NCBI GenBank assembly: GCA_003157745.1
Contig: PMKM01000179.1
Location: 1 to 33,786, forward strand
Direction: 5' to 3'
DNA: 33,786 nt
Source of the DNA: Bryobacterales bacterium
GTDB lineage: Bacteria > Acidobacteriota > Terriglobia > Bryobacterales > Bryobacteraceae
Below the pieces are notes generated by a model. The model was given only the letters and a program-made list of their open reading frames with translations. It had not been told where the DNA came from and did not search any database. The position numbers and the translations under genes were made by a program. How positions within the stretch are numbered: position 1 is the first letter of the stretch; each line of letters opens with the position of its first letter. Shown here one piece after another: positions 33,695 through 33,786 of this stretch.

Positions 33695-33786
33695 ATGCGC
33701 AACGAGTTCACGGCGGTTGTCGAAAGGGACGGCGACTGGTACATTGCGTACTGCGCCGAAGTGCCCGGAGCGAACGGCCAAGGCAA
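33695..33786 (+). CDS. HicB-like antitoxin, 5' end only
   Basis: The first 30 codons of a frame cut by the right edge. The product begins MRNEFTAVVERDGDWYIAYC and continues AEVPGANGQG, which is the N-terminal strand-turn-strand of HicB-type antitoxins (HicB_lk_antitoxin family). HicB proteins pair with a HicA mRNA-cleaving toxin in toxin-antitoxin modules, but orphan HicB-like proteins are also frequent. No HicA is present upstream of it here; a partner could lie beyond the window. GGTAAACTGG before the ATG gives only a weak ribosome site. It lies 55 bases after trpS, on the same strand. Confidence 0.75.
   Translation, partial: MRNEFTAVVERDGDWYIAYCAEVPGANGQG

Overview
The window is GC-rich, densely coded bacterial chromosome with no plasmid, phage or insertion-sequence features. 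The gene content and protein style suggest a Gram-negative soil bacterium, and my best guess is Acidobacteriota (Bryobacterales/Solibacter-like). That placement is inference from gene content, not from a marker gene. No rRNA, tRNA or CRISPR array was seen.

Bases 1-15,395 hold a near-complete division and cell wall (dcw) cluster, all on the + strand: rsmH (3' end only), ftsL, ftsI, murE, murF, mraY, murD, ftsW, murG, murC, ftsQ, ftsA, ftsZ. Most junctions overlap or are only a few bases apart. The one real gap, 168 bp before murC, carries a TTGACA element and probably splits the cluster into two transcription units. The ddl and murB genes often found between murC and ftsQ are absent, and ftsZ is followed by purS (purine synthesis) rather than lpxC.

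Bases 15,846-21,632 hold a histidine-utilisation block on the - strand: hutU, a fused formimidoyltransferase-cyclodeaminase (ftcD), then hutI and a small unknown gene. A secreted esterase-like gene on the + strand lies between ftcD and hutI. Together HutU, HutI and FtcD convert urocanate to glutamate plus a one-carbon folate; hutH is not in the window. A glutaryl-CoA dehydrogenase gene diverges from hutU.

Bases 22,935-29,166 hold small secreted proteins and a pectin/rhamnogalacturonan oligosaccharide locus. Two exported GH105-type unsaturated uronyl hydrolases flank a KduI/IolB-family isomerase and KduD. The expected chain is: unsaturated uronic acid released, isomerised, then reduced to 2-keto-3-deoxygluconate. 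The divergent promoter region of this locus carries several inverted repeats that could be operators. A secreted two-domain glyoxalase-fold protein closes this part.

Bases 29,252-33,786 hold a large membrane protein resembling the eukaryotic TMTC O-mannosyltransferases, an RlmD/TrmA-type RNA methyltransferase, trpS, and the first 30 codons of a HicB-like antitoxin. The start codons of the methyltransferase and trpS overlap head to head in a CATG.

I did not find an obviously new multi-gene system. The points most worth a second look are the IolB-like isomerase paired with KduD, the inverted-repeat regulatory region before it, the bacterial TMTC-like protein with an altered catalytic-loop motif, and the overlapping divergent start codons.
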